Shown here one piece after another: positions 1 to 11,065 of a DNA stretch of 64,000 nt. Position 1 is the first letter of the stretch; every line of letters begins with the position of its first letter. Both the position numbers and the translations under genes were made by a program. Source of the stretch: Tubulanus polymorphus. Lineage: Eukaryota > Nemertea > Palaeonemertea > Tubulaniformes > Tubulanidae. The notes below the pieces were generated by a model. It searched no databases, had not been told where the DNA came from, and saw only the letters and a list, made by a program, of their open reading frames with translations. The stretch is from NCBI RefSeq assembly GCF_964204645.1, contig NC_134029.1, positions 20,354,450 to 20,418,449 on the forward strand, given 5' to 3'.

Positions 1-60
1 CGCCGAGATACGTGAAAGGAAAAACACAATGCGCTCCACCTCCGTTGCCTCCTCTGGTTG
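1..60 (-). CDS. FN2 protein exon 2 (partial)
   Basis: Follows a TGATTTTCAG acceptor. In the phase set by exon 1 it carries the CVFPFTY core of a fibronectin type II domain. It continues beyond the window edge. Confidence 0.65.
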
Positions 61-256
61 CTGAAAATCAAACACGTTTTCTTTTATGCTTGAATGATGC
101 TCTAGACAATCCGATGGAAAACATCTCTAACTTACCGACATTAGCCTGAGTTAGACTAATAACGCTGAAGAAGATCGCCAACAGCGGTATCAACCCCATT
201 ATGGCAGCGGCTAGATCGAGTAAAAATGAAATTTTCGTATGAAAAATTCTATTCAT
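1..256 (-). CDS. Fibronectin type II domain protein, 5' end (partial)
   Basis: Two exons are visible before the gene leaves the window on the left. The first (136-256) starts at an ATG and encodes 40 residues with a long hydrophobic core (about residues 10-36), reading as a signal peptide or N-terminal anchor; it ends in phase 1 at a GTAAGT donor. A 75-bp intron with a TTTTCAG acceptor leads to the second exon (1-60). Joined, this reads Gly-rich sequence followed by GAHCVFPFTYLG, the opening of a fibronectin type II (kringle-like) domain, whose family consensus is C-x-FPF-x-Y-x-G. FN2 domains bind collagen or gelatin and other extracellular partners. Another in-frame ATG lies nine codons upstream (283). 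The rest of the protein is unseen, so its full architecture is unknown. Confidence 0.7.
136..256 (-). CDS. FN2 protein exon 1 (signal/anchor)
   Basis: Encodes the hydrophobic N-terminus. Ends after GCT AAT GTC G with donor GTAAGT, phase 1. Confidence 0.65.
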
Positions 257-1525
257 TAGTTTGAAACGTGCATTTACTATCAAAAAAGTCTCTTTCTTAT
301 GGAATGTTGAATAGTGAAGGTTTTTATTCTCTAAATGTCTAATGGTAATTGGACTAATTTTCCTACTTGAAAATCTAATCGGATTATGAGTTTCTAAAAG
401 CGAAAATTGTTAATAGTTACGCAACAATGAAAATAACTTCTTTAAAATTCATTGAAATTTCAAACATGTTTCGATAGCTTATACTAAATTAGAAGATTAT
501 CTGCCATGCCGTAATCAATAAAATGTAAAAAAAAGTTTCTTTTAGATTTTGAAAGAAGTAAGAGTATTTACGCTGACGAAAATATGCACAAAGATAGAAC
601 CGATCGACTGAATGACCACGCGTCCAAGCACGTATTCACATCTGGGTTGTTTTTGGGTTTAGATTTATTCAAACTGAATGTGAAGACGGCCATCTGGTTT
701 GACTAGATAAAGCTCGATTACTAATACTGATTTAATCTCACCCGATGCAAGTCATGATCCACAGTATCAAAGGCTATAAGTTCACGATCCGTAGATGAAA
801 TGAAATTGAAATAACACGTGTTTACCGGTGACTGACCGAACCGGTAGATTACCTGTTCTTCCTCGGTTTCTCAGAATGCCAACATCGCAGAAGATTTTTC
901 ATCTACCTTTGATTCACGGGGGGGGGAAGCTTGAGTCTGATTCAATGATTCGAGAATGGGTGCACCCCCAAAACAGGGGCGGCTTTGGCCGGGCTATTAA
1001 TTTTGCAGATGATGATTTCTTTTTCTGAAATAACAGAAGCGTGTCGACTGGTTTTCTGGCCGTCACTTTATCACGTCTGGAATGTGGCCAGAATGCACGA
1101 TACAGTGTCGAGTACCCGCTCGTTTTTCGTGATACTACCAACACGCAAATGTGTAAAGGTTCGTTCTTAAAATCAACTCATTTTAAGAACGAGGCATGAT
1201 CCGTTCCGTGTAGTCCGAAAGTGAATACATGATAACCCCAACAAAATATCGAATAACTCGGCGCCGTAGACCTTATATAGATAAATCATACTATAGAATA
1301 GAATAACAACGGATAAAAAGTTACATCGATTGATCAACTATTTAATTAATTAAATTGTATATTTCACAAACTGGAGCAATCACAATACGGAGCAATCAAA
1401 TCACGTACATTTAAATTGTTTATATTGTTTCATATGGCAAATTGAAGACACACGTCCACCGCATTGTGAATAGAATAGCCACTTCAACGCGCGAACTGTT
1501 TTGTATTCTAATCATTTAGTTTTAG
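257..1525. other. Intergenic stretch, no gene seen
   Basis: AT-rich sequence between the FN2 gene start and the hydrolase 3' end. At about 915-990 it holds GGGTGCACCCCC...CAGGGGCGG, resembling the ends of the interspersed repeat copies at 7040 and 28997. Short ORFs here have no domain character. Confidence 0.5.
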
Positions 1526-1531
1526 TTTATT
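1526..1531 (-). terminator. Candidate polyadenylation signal of the hydrolase gene
   Basis: AATAAA on the minus strand about 110 bp beyond the hydrolase stop codon. Confidence 0.4.
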
Positions 1532-1642
1532 CTTCTTAATCAAAGTGTGTATACTACACTTGTATGACAGATATTCAAAAATACACATTTTAACAGAATA
1601 TGTCTCTCTACGCGTTCGTGGTTTGTTTGTTTGTTTGTTTGT

Positions 1643-2385
1643 TCAGTAAAATATGACGGAATTGATAACGATCGCGACCAAAACAAATCCTCGTTGAAAT
1701 GTCGATGGAGTCAATATAACGGATTCGGATAACATACAAGCCGCCGCCGACTCGCCGTCGTAGTATTTCGTTTTCGGCGTATCGGTCAGTTTCAAACCCT
1801 TGCTGAAATTCGTGCTGATGCTCGGGTCGAGGTTGATGCTCAGTCGCGAGATACGGTTCTCGTTCGTCGGATTCGCGTAGAATCGCACGATATTCGGCGG
1901 CAGTTGGACGTCGGAGTCGTGCAGATAGGACAACACGCCGGTCCACTTGATGGCGAACTGATCGCGCGTATCAACCGGCACCAGCTGAGCCCTGCCGTAA
2001 CGTCCGAACGCGAAATACAAAGTCGATTTCTCCACGTCTAATGACACGGTGATGTTACCGAACGCTAAGTTGCCGTATTCGCCCGTGTACTCTTCCAGCT
2101 TATGCGACACGTTTTTCTTGACGATTCTTGCCGGTTTCATTTCGGTTTTCGTTTTCGGCGTATTTCTAACCCAAGGTTGCGGATACGAACAGACCGTCGT
2201 CTTATTCAACCAGACCGGCAAACCTATCAGTAGATCGGCTAGAACGTACGCGATGATCTTGACACTGTCCGCTGGTCCTTTGGCTCCGTTTATATTTGCA
2301 TAGATGCCGATTTTTAGTTCGGGTATAAATAATATTTTCGAAGAATAGCCCGAAATTTCGCCGGAATGCCACAATATTTTATAAC
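1643..2385 (-). CDS. Hydrolase exon 5: HxG motif, DUF3471-like domain, C-terminal tail
   Basis: Acceptor TTCGTTTTCAG. Encodes HSG of the third catalytic motif, a beta-rich C-terminal domain (EYTGEYGN... FAFGRYGRAQLVPV) and a final hydrophobic segment before the stop. N-glycosylation sequons such as NKT and NIT fit an exported protein. Confidence 0.85.
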
Positions 2386-5300
2386 CTGAAAACGAATAAG
2401 AAATATATGGTTTGGTAAATGAAAATTTCAACGTCAGCTAGATGAGACTGACAACTGTATTCATGATGATTTAATTCAAAGGAAAGGTGTTATGAGTTTA
2501 TTTCATTTTGGTGGAACTTCGAATCAGTTGAAGAAAAGGTTTATCTTGATGAAACACACTGTCCGCGTTAAAAAAGATATATTTTCTACGTTTAGACTAT
2601 ATCCGAATAGTCATCTTCAGGGATAATTCATAAAGATGACTACTGAGATATAGTCGAATTATTGAAATAAACCTTAAGGGCTCATTTTCTTTTTTCATCG
2701 AAGGTTTTTAACGTATTAGTTGAAAAGGTCGGTGGTAACATCGTCGCGTAAAAATTGGCACCTGGCTCCCCGAAGTCGTATAGGTACCTCTGTATGCTGA
2801 AGTCATCCACGCAAGGTTGTATGATATGCTCATATCAGCTATCGGCCACGTTGGTAGCGTTTTATCTGAGCCGGGGAATGGTGTAGCCACCTGTCCGGTG
2901 TACGTATCGGTTAGCATTTCTGGTTTTACTAACTGATTGTCGCTGGAACTTTTCCCGCCAGTCACGTGGAATCGCAGCCATTTTGCCATATCGTCGGTCG
3001 ATGCGACGATAGAGCCGGCCGGGCCAAGCGGGACGACAACCCTGTAAAAAGAGCATCACTTTTTAATCGATAAAATCGATTTCATCTTTGAGTCAAAAAT
3101 ATCTATATATTCAAAACAGAACATACGAATTGAAAAGCATCTTTGTGATGGACGATGTATCGTATGGTAACTTCGAGCGAATTTTTGCTAGAAATTTTAG
3201 GACGGATAAGGCAAATGAAAATAGAATTCGTTTTGATGTTTTGGGTTGTTTACCTCGCCGTGTTGATGTGTATTCTGGTTAAACTACCGTTTTTCGTCAC
3301 GTAAGGTTTAGCGAGATCGTCGACGTCGGTCAACATCGGCACAAACGTCGCTGTATCCATGTTCAACGGTTTAAACAAATATTCAGTCACCAACGATTCC
3401 CATGTTTGACCGTGCTTCAGTTCTTCGGCTACGTGTCCGGCTAAAGTGTACATGTAGTTGCTGTATATGAACTGCGTACGAAACGGAGCCGGAGATTCCA
3501 TGAATCTTAGTCGCCTGAAAAATATATGAGCATCACAAAATCACTCCTTGAAAACCATGATACTTCTGCAAAAATGACATTATTTTTTGATAATGATTTA
3601 TTTTTTTACATATAACGCCGTACTAATTGCATCTAATCACGACGCTTTACAAAGTATGAAATCATTAAGATACAACAAAACATTGAGAAATTAAGTAGAT
3701 ATGATAATATAATATAATCACACTTGTTCTTCTAAAAGGTAAGTTTTAAGATAACGCTTAAAAGCATCAAAATTAGATCAATAGATTGGCTTTCCCTGAC
3801 AGTTTAAGGTATAGAATTCTATAGGTGAGGTGCCGAGTTCTTAAAAGCTCTACTTCCATAATTACGTATTGGCACAGGTTTGACTAAAATAGGATCCTGA
3901 CTAGACCGACAGAACGAGCTGGTTATACATAATTGCGTCTATTTTGTATGCCGAACTTTTGCGTCCTTTTCTTTTTTGATAGATCCAGATTAAATCGAAC
4001 AGCGTCTTATATAGCGTCTTAGTGAAAAAGTGAAAAATAGTAATATCGGTATTTGTTAACATGGATCTAAATGTGAGATATATGGGCTGTTATTCGCATC
4101 ATCGACGTACGTACGTACTTTATCTGCGGGATCTATAGTCTTGTATTACACCGTGGAACATCCTGATACACGAATTAGCCGTACGGATGAAACAGTATTG
4201 CGCGTGGTGGTTCCGATCTGATGCGATGTTATGCATTGTAAACTCGATCTCGCGAAGCATCATCCGATTTCAATACGATACCTTCATAAATATTTCTCTC
4301 GCAAGAAACTGTTTCGATATCACAACTTTTTTTATAGAGCTTTTATCTCTATTTACAGCAGTAGGACCCCCTGACGGCCATCGCCTATTATTTTGTTCTT
4401 TTCACACGCGCGACCTCGTTATAACGAGCTCGGATATAACGATTTACCGTTTGTAACAAATTTCGTGTCAAACACGGATTTCGTGATCATTTTGTACTGG
4501 ATATATCAAAATATCGGTTATAACATGGACGTCGCCCGTTATTAACCAGCCTCGCTTGCCAAGGTTTGATTGCTCCACCGAAGCCCACCCCACAAAAACC
4601 CTGGTCGCAAACCCTTCATTAGTCGATTACATTGCCGAAGATTTCTTGCGCCGACAGGTTGCCGCTCAGTGGCCATCAATCTATATAGCTAATCAGATGC
4701 GTGGTATTGATGATAAAGTGAATTTGCCGGTGAAAAACAACGCATCTGATTGGCTTAACACATTGGTGGCCGCTTAGCGGCAACCTGTCCGTCCAAGATA
4801 TGTTGGGCATTGAAATAGGCCAATGAAGGGTTTGCGGGGCATCCTCGCTTGCCAGGGGTTCGGTATCACTCCCGAACTCGCTTCCACCAGCCCCCGGCCT
4901 CACGAAGCGTGATTTCATTACTGGCGCTGTTGCGCGTGACGTCATATATCGATTTGCGAAATACTTCCTTGTTCGGTAAAACGTTCGCTGATTGGTCAAT
5001 TTAACGGGAAAACCAACAGAAGTCTACTGACGGTTTGTTACAAGCGCTGTGATTGGTACGACCGGATTCTGGTCGGCTAGTAACGACTCCAACGACTCGT
5101 GAGGTCAAGGGGTTCGGGGAACAGCTTTAGCGTAGTGGGTTCGAATCCCTTGACGGGTGAAGATGCGGCCAGGGTTGCGTTCGCGTGAGCTCGGCGGGAG
5201 GAAATCAAACTATGGCAAGCGAGGATGGGTTATAACGAAAAAGTCCGAAGTTGGTTGAAACAAGGACGTATAAACCAGATCTAGTTTAATACGTCTAGAT

Positions 5301-8300
5301 CTAGTAAAATCTAGTTGATACGTCCATGGTTGAAACGGAATCTGTCTCCAAATTAAAAATTGCGCGTCATTCTGATATACAAGCATGTGCACCGCAAAGT
5401 ATTCCGCTTCTTACGCTAATCCGTTAGTTTATCAAAAAAAACACCGAATGAACTTTAATTAAGAGGGAAAGCGAACACCGATAGTGCTGTTAAGATAATG
5501 ATTAAAGACGCTATTGATGTGGCGAAGCTTCTCGTTGGTATAGATGACTCCCACGGCGACAAATAACGTTCACCGATGCGGAATATTGTTCTGTTTGGTT
5601 CCATCCTAAAACGTATCGGTGCATAAAATTGCACGTTTTACCCCGTGCACCAGTTCTCTCGGCGCGGTGATGTGTTATCTCTCCCAAGGCACCTATCAAA
5701 CACCGTTCCGTTGTGTTGTTTTATCAGGTGCCATTATCTCCTTATTGAACCGAGGACATGAAGTCGTTACGTCGAAGGGTAGCGACGTTCTCCGTACAGA
5801 GACAAGGACAGCCGAAAAAAACTTCTTTCTCTCACAAGGCTTTTACGTATAAAACAGAAGCTAAATATAACATTTGTGGGTGGAGGGGATGCGAATTATT
5901 TCATTCGGTTTAATTGCGAGCGACTGTCCCCGAAGTGTGGGTATTTGTATATCTTGTTTCGTAGCCGGAATTGTCTCGCAATATTTCTCAATGTCGCAGC
6001 TCGCTGTAAATAACTGAAATACGAACGGAATACTCCACGCGTTCGTGTCGCGCACTTATACAAGATTCGGATGAAATACGATTTTCTCCTGCCCTGGGAT
6101 TTTTGCGAAATGAAAAGACACCCATACCTTGGCATTCGCGCGACCATCCTATATTTTCCCAGCCCCGGGGAACGGATGATAACAATTATATATTGTCCCG
6201 CCATAGAAATAGAATTCCACAATTATTGTGGGGAAAAAAGAATATCATTATGGAATGGATATATAGGTATTTTTGTCGGGAATAATGACGCACAACGGAA
6301 TTGCGTTAAATATTGACGATATATAACAGGAAATAAAAAAGACATCAATTATGATATACTGCAATGAAAGGGATAGATAGGAAAGGCCTTTAGAAAGCTA
6401 GGGGCCACAAACGACCTAAAGCTTCCTTAAAGTTCAATTATGTAGTATTATGACCATTGGTGAAACACTCTCACCGGACTCTACGTTGATGCTGAAAAAA
6501 TTCAGAAATGTCTCCTTGAGGCGATGATAGTTTGGTTCGACATTCTTAATTTTCTGTTCCAACTCGTATTTCTGAAGATGACTTTTAGGACTTAAGTCGT
6601 AGCGACGAATATAAACTCAACAAATATGTATTCGAATATCAGCTCAGAAAAAAACATTTCGGGCTTTAATTTTCATTATCAGTGCGAACGATTTCCTACT
6701 TATCGTGACTAATGACAATTCAAGTCTATCACTGTGAAACGGGCCCCGCAGAGCTGTATTTAGTGACGATTTGTCTTATGCGTCTAACCTTTAGGGATGT
6801 ATAATCTGTTTTTCATTGACATTTCTCTGTTTCTATATATAGAAACGTGACTTTTTCAAATGAGACTAACGACGCACGTAAGATAATTGATCCTATAATT
6901 TCTAGAAATGTTACCATGGATTATTCAGACTCACTGCTCTTAAGATTCTGCTTTCAAAAAATAAACTCAATATAAACTCAATATATTGAGTTTTATTTGT
7001 AGAATTAACGGCCATTATAAAATCATTGTTGTTATTGAACAGGGCGGATTCAAGGGGAGGTGCAGGGGGCGCGCCCCCTAAAATGTCAATTTGCCCTGAA
7101 ACTTTACGGGAAAACGTAAAGTATTAAACTGATACCTAAAAGTTTTAAATTCATATACTCGTCCTCCGTGTTTCCAAACATGAGTTAATGTTTTCCGATT
7201 GGCTTTTTTCGGGTATACGCTTTCAAATGGTATGATGTGCCCTATTTTGGGGTGCACCCCTCCCTGAATCAGACCCTATATACGCCCCTGACATGGGTGT
7301 TTAATTTCATAATTCCTTCATCATTTGAGGTTCATTATAGCTGACACTTTACTGACCGTATCAATTCATTTCTGGTGACATCGCGTGGAAATCCCGTCAT
7401 CAGAGGCAGAAAGTAAGATAGCGAACCGACTCGGTGCGACAATACGTCTCTCAAGTTCGTATGCTCCGTCCGCAGGTGGTCGTTCAACGCAAATCCATCG
7501 CCCAATATCTGCTTCAGAGGAGTATCCCACGACAGACTGGAAAAATGCGGTATTAAACGACCAACAGTGTCACAAATGAACAGAGATACAAAATGCAAAA
7601 TGATTTTATTCAATAGTTCTAATGACGAGAGAAATCCCACAATAACGAAGCCAAGATTGAAAAATTCTATATCAGAATGATTATATTTGAGTAGCGACGT
7701 TTCGGCTAACAACTGTTAGCCATCATCAGGCGTACTGAGTTAGCTAACAGTTGTCAGCCGAAACGTCGCTCTTCAAACAATACATTCATTCTGATATAGA
7801 ATTTTTCAATCTTGGCTTTGTTATTGTGGGATTTCTCTCGTCATCCTCATACACGGATATTGTGTATCTTCTCGTCTAAATAGTTCTAATGTTTGTGTAA
7901 TCATCAGTCCGTCCAATCCTTGCATCTGTTGGACTGAATGGGGACTACTTTGTTTAGGTTGTTCCAGATCTAGGCACGAAGTCGCTGATGGGTTTTTCTA
8001 AGAAAATACTCCCTAAAAATACACTTTTCTTTAAGGCCGTGCGGTTACGTATCACGCGATACCGCCAACTCCTGTCAGTGAGGGTCGACGCCCGGGCATC
8101 AATATCTGAAATGGCGTGGCAACATTTTATACACATTCGCACATTTCTATTATTTATTCACCAACTAAAACCTGGGATGTAATTTTTTCTGGGAATTCAC
8201 ATGATCAAGGCCGGGTTAACAAAGCTAATTTGGGAACATGCACACGCACGCCACACCCTTATAACCACCGCATTTAATACAACACGGCAACTGGGTCAGA

Positions 8301-10012
8301 AAATTGAGTTTATACATTTTTACTTCAGAAACATCTCGGTACTCGGTGACTCGCGTTCGTTTTTAATACCGAATAACGATTTGCGGCAAGAATTCATTTT
8401 CCAGAAATAGAAAGAGTCGATGAGACACAGTGTTGTCGCCGTCGTCCCGCGCTAATGCAACTGCATACGAATCCACAGCGCTTTAAACAACAAAGATGAA
8501 ATCGATCTGTTTGATTTTTCAATTTTACCGAATAAATTGTCACAGAACGCGCGCGGTTTTTATTGTGGAAGAAACGTTTTACTTTGAGGAACGCGTTCTT
8601 TATTAGATCAGTGACAGTTACTGCACGTGAATAGCTACCACGCCTTAATTTTTATAACGTGGGCGCGCGTTTGGATATTTTCCATTCATAAAAAATAATG
8701 CGGTTGAAATGTCTGTATAGATGATGCAGCAGTTTTTTACGATCTTCGGGATAATTCGGCTTTTACGGATAGAAGATCTCTGATGCCGGTTCGAAGACGG
8801 GTCCAGAGATAAGCGGGTGTGGGTTCGTTTTTAATTTGGTTTGAACTTAACGGGGGTCTGGGGTCCTTCCCTATGCGGAAACATTAGAAAATGTGATACC
8901 GATGTACAGCTTCCCGTTGATATAAAGAAATTCTAAATAAATGAGCAAATTTCATAACACACTTAGGAATAGTTAAATGAAAAGTGATGGAACTTATTTC
9001 GAAACGAATGCCCCCCCCCCCCATCAACCTCCGCGTAAACGTATCTTGCCGAATACCGGCCAAATTAGCCAGATTTGGTGATGGATGAGTGACAAAAATT
9101 TTGTGATCTATATTTGACTTATCTAACGGGGTCGACGCCGGAATGGAATGACAAAACATGTCACAATTAATATGAATATGATGTATGATACACCTATAAC
9201 TGTTTCATATACGTAAATCGGCTGATCGGACAATATTACGGCCAGGGGAAGGCGAATTTTCCAATTAGATCGTTTTTCTACGGATGGAAATTGCCCGTAA
9301 TTGCGGTTATTTTTACATAACCGTCATCTGAAAACCTTTGGATGTAATTTGATTAGATCCACATCTAGACAATTATTTCCAATTTTTGTTATAACGTAAC
9401 CTGGTTATGGCTGCACGTAATGTTGCATGCTACAGGTATACAATGGTTGAGAATTGCACGAATTAGATTTTCATACTTTATGAAATAGAATATTTTATCA
9501 ATAGGAAAATACAAAAAAATGAATGAATTTAAGTTTAGCTATGTTTTGATCAATAACTCGGCGCGTTATATATATATGCATTCGTTTTATTTATTTTTCC
9601 AGTTCAGTTATGATGAGACATGTAAAATTGCATGCCATATTTGCTTTTGATTGTTGATTTTTGCAAATGTCAAACGGAGATTTGAGACTTACCCCTCCTG
9701 CTCCGAGAGCACCATCGCCAATAGCGTCGAAGTGAAGGCTTTCGTCAGCGAAGCGATGCAAAACAGACTTTTCGTCGTGGCCCGTTTTCCCGTTTCGCGA
9801 TCCGATTCCCCGTAAGCTTTCGTCCAAATATCCTCGTCTTGCACGACGGCTACCGACACGGCGGGTATCTTTCGACATCGTCGAATATGTTCGATGTAAT
9901 CATCGAGTTGGTCTTCGTATTTGAAACACAGTCCACCTCGCCCGGACCAGGATACGAGACACGACGACAAAACGACGAAAATCCATAGAAGCCGGATCCG
10001 ATCAACAGTCAT
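1643..10012 (-). CDS. Exported beta-lactamase-fold serine hydrolase, five exons
   Basis: The five exons (9693-10012, 7357-7536, 3254-3514, 2788-3041, 1643-2385) join in frame with matching phases (2, 2, 2, 1) to 585 codons plus stop. Residues 1-24 form a signal peptide. The catalytic signature of class C beta-lactamases and DD-peptidases is complete: SLTK at 88-91 (nucleophile Ser88, Lys91), YSN at 184-186 and HSG at 345-347, with the family-typical LSHR and WHSG surroundings. After the catalytic domain a DUF3471-like module follows (EYTGEYGN... onward), then a C-terminal hydrophobic run (GFVLVAIVINSVIFY) behind small residues. That could be a GPI-attachment signal or a membrane tail. Animal relatives are peptidase/esterase-like enzymes with mostly unknown substrates. 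Unlike mitochondrial LACTB, this one is predicted to be secreted. Substrate unknown. Confidence 0.85.
2788..3041 (-). CDS. Hydrolase exon 4
   Basis: Acceptor CTTTTTACAG. Encodes VVVPLGPAGSIVASTDDMAKWL, the conserved stretch before the third motif, and ends SYNLAWMTSAYRG in phase 1. The donor (GAG|GTACCT) is weak but gives the expected YRG-YKILWHSG junction. Confidence 0.75.
3254..3514 (-). CDS. Hydrolase exon 3: YxN motif
   Basis: Acceptor ATTTTTCAG, donor GTAAAC, phase 2 on both sides. Encodes RLRFMESPAPFRTQFIYSNY, with the second catalytic motif YSN, and the helix after it (AGHVAEEL). Confidence 0.85.
4550..5227. mobile_element. MITE complex with CCTCGCTTGCC ends, nested or composite
   Basis: Outer ends are inverted: CTCGCTTGCCAAGG at the left and GGCAAGCGAGGATG at the right. 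An internal copy of the end (CATCCTCGCTTGCCAGGG) starts near 4839. The left half holds a separate inverted pair around 4660-4795 (AGGTTGCCGCTCAGTGG against CCGCTTAGCGGCAACCT). Near 5138 it includes a tRNA-B-box-like GGGTTCGAATCCC. Related copies lie at 18001-18106 and 62120-62436. No transposase ORF. Confidence 0.7.
7040..7291 (+). repeat. Dispersed repeat, copy 1 (CAGGGGAGG...CGCCCCTG)
   Basis: About 250 bp, sharing its order of motifs with 28997-29238: GGGAGGTGCAGGG, AAATGTCAATTTGCC, GAGTTAATGTTTTCCGAT, CCCTATTTTGGGGTGCACC and a CGCCCCTG end. Non-coding. Confidence 0.65.
7357..7536 (-). CDS. Hydrolase exon 2
   Basis: Acceptor CATTTTTCCAG. Encodes GLSWDTPLKQILGD through NLRDVLSHRVG to RNELIR. 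I chose donor GTCAGT rather than the GTAAAG three bases further on, because only it keeps frame and yields the family-typical ELIRRLRF junction with exon 3. Confidence 0.8.
7622..7844. repeat. Long inverted repeat (foldback) with about 97-bp arms
   Basis: The left arm (about 7622-7717) and right arm (about 7740-7844) are near-perfect inverted copies around a short loop. Matching segments include ATGACGAGAGAAATCCCAC and GTGGGATTTCTCTCGTCAT. Each arm carries GCCGAAACGTCGCT in opposite orientation. It lies in intron 1 of the hydrolase gene. Confidence 0.8.
7690..7735 (-). ncRNA. Hammerhead-ribozyme-like core (Penelope-associated style)
   Basis: On the minus strand the order is CTGATGA (7729-7723), one T, a perfect 7-bp hairpin GGCTAAC/GTTAGCC with a 4-nt loop, then GAAACGTC (7703-7696). 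This is the CUGANGA - stem II - GAAA - NUH order of a hammerhead. Stem III would be only two base pairs and have no loop, as in variants that cleave as dimers. Flanks can form a bulged stem I (AGTAcGC with GCTACT). The extra T after CTGATGA departs from the canonical core, so activity is uncertain. Confidence 0.45.
7845..9692. other. Remainder of hydrolase intron 1
   Basis: No exon or clear repeat seen beyond a C-rich run near 9010. Confidence 0.45.
9693..10012 (-). CDS. Hydrolase exon 1: signal peptide and SxxK
   Basis: Starts at the first ATG before a hydrophobic leader (RLLWIFVVLSSCLV). Carries IPAVSVAVVQDE and the nucleophile motif CIASLTKAF. Ends in phase 2 at donor GTAAGT. Confidence 0.85.
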
Positions 10013-11020
10013 TTTGACTTAATACGGACACCATCTTTTACTCGGTTCAGATGCCGGGAGCGAACAGAATCCGCGTGAAGAGAAAGCCGCCTTCAAATAA
10101 TATTCAACTCCAAACTCTTTACACGTGTGCGCGTTGAATTGAAGAAACCCTGCCAGCACGCATCATTCGAACGGCAGACTTCAATTTGAGCCCACGCCGC
10201 GAAAATAACGGTTATTTAACGACAAACCTTCGGAGAAACTCCGGAAATTCATCGATGGCATAGAATTAAACGATGCCGTGCTTGTCGCGAACGAAAAGAT
10301 TTTCTATAAAAACCACTTGTTGCCGCGAGCGGTTCCCACAAGGCGCCAAAACTAATCAATTCAAATTCGTAAACACATGCATATATGAACCATACGCGAA
10401 AATCTTCGAAATTATCGTCGTTTAGTCCGTCAATCCCACAGATAGATCTCAGTTAATGAATTTGAATGCGAAAGACACAGAGGCGTTGATAGAAATATAC
10501 CGGGAGTCGATGAAACACGTACGACATACGTCAACCGCGTATCATGTCGTGCTGAACGATTTCCAAAAGTATACGCGTTTGTTCGTGTATACGCTTCGTG
10601 ATCGCGACATATGATTTACCGCTGCAATTTTTAGAATCTTCGTTCCGATAACGATCGTCGAAATCATTGCCTTCGCTATTGCTGATAATCCTTTGTTATA
10701 AATGAACCCAATAAAGACCATTACCGATCATTCGGCCGGTTGGCTATTATTTTCTCCCCTGCGGATGCTTAGAAAAAGTGTCTTGTCGATAATGATCATT
10801 TTCGATGGCTGCGACTAAGTGTGGGTTTAAAAATACATTTTGTAGTTGAAATACTTAGTTTTTCTGTGAAATTGAAAAAATATCGCAACTACGTATCTAT
10901 ATAGAACGATAACCACACTCAAACGGTGCACGGATAATTAGATAAAAACCCACTATTTACAAATCAAAAGAATGTTAAAATCAAGAAAGTTATTAATTCG
11001 AACAATCTAGAAATATATAA

Positions 11021-11065
11021 AATACACGACGTTTCGATCTCACCCTAGAGATCATCGTCATCGAA
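11021..11065 (-). ncRNA. Degenerate hammerhead-like motif
   Basis: On the minus strand: ATGACGA, one T, the hairpin GATCTC/GAGATC with a 6-nt loop, then GAAACGTC (11035-11028). The layout matches the motif at 7690-7735, including the extra T, but core C3 is A. Probably a decayed retroelement remnant. Confidence 0.35.

Larger units (their letters stand above)
3515..7356. other. Hydrolase intron 2, repeat-bearing
   Basis: No further exon seen. Holds the MITE complex at 4550-5227 and a dispersed repeat at 7040-7291; the rest is unique-looking AT-rich DNA. Confidence 0.6.

Noticed and set aside
7347-7356. Use of the GTAAAG donor at the end of hydrolase exon 2
   Set aside because: It would leave phase 0 and break the frame into exon 3; the GTCAGT donor three bases upstream gives the conserved IRRLRF junction.
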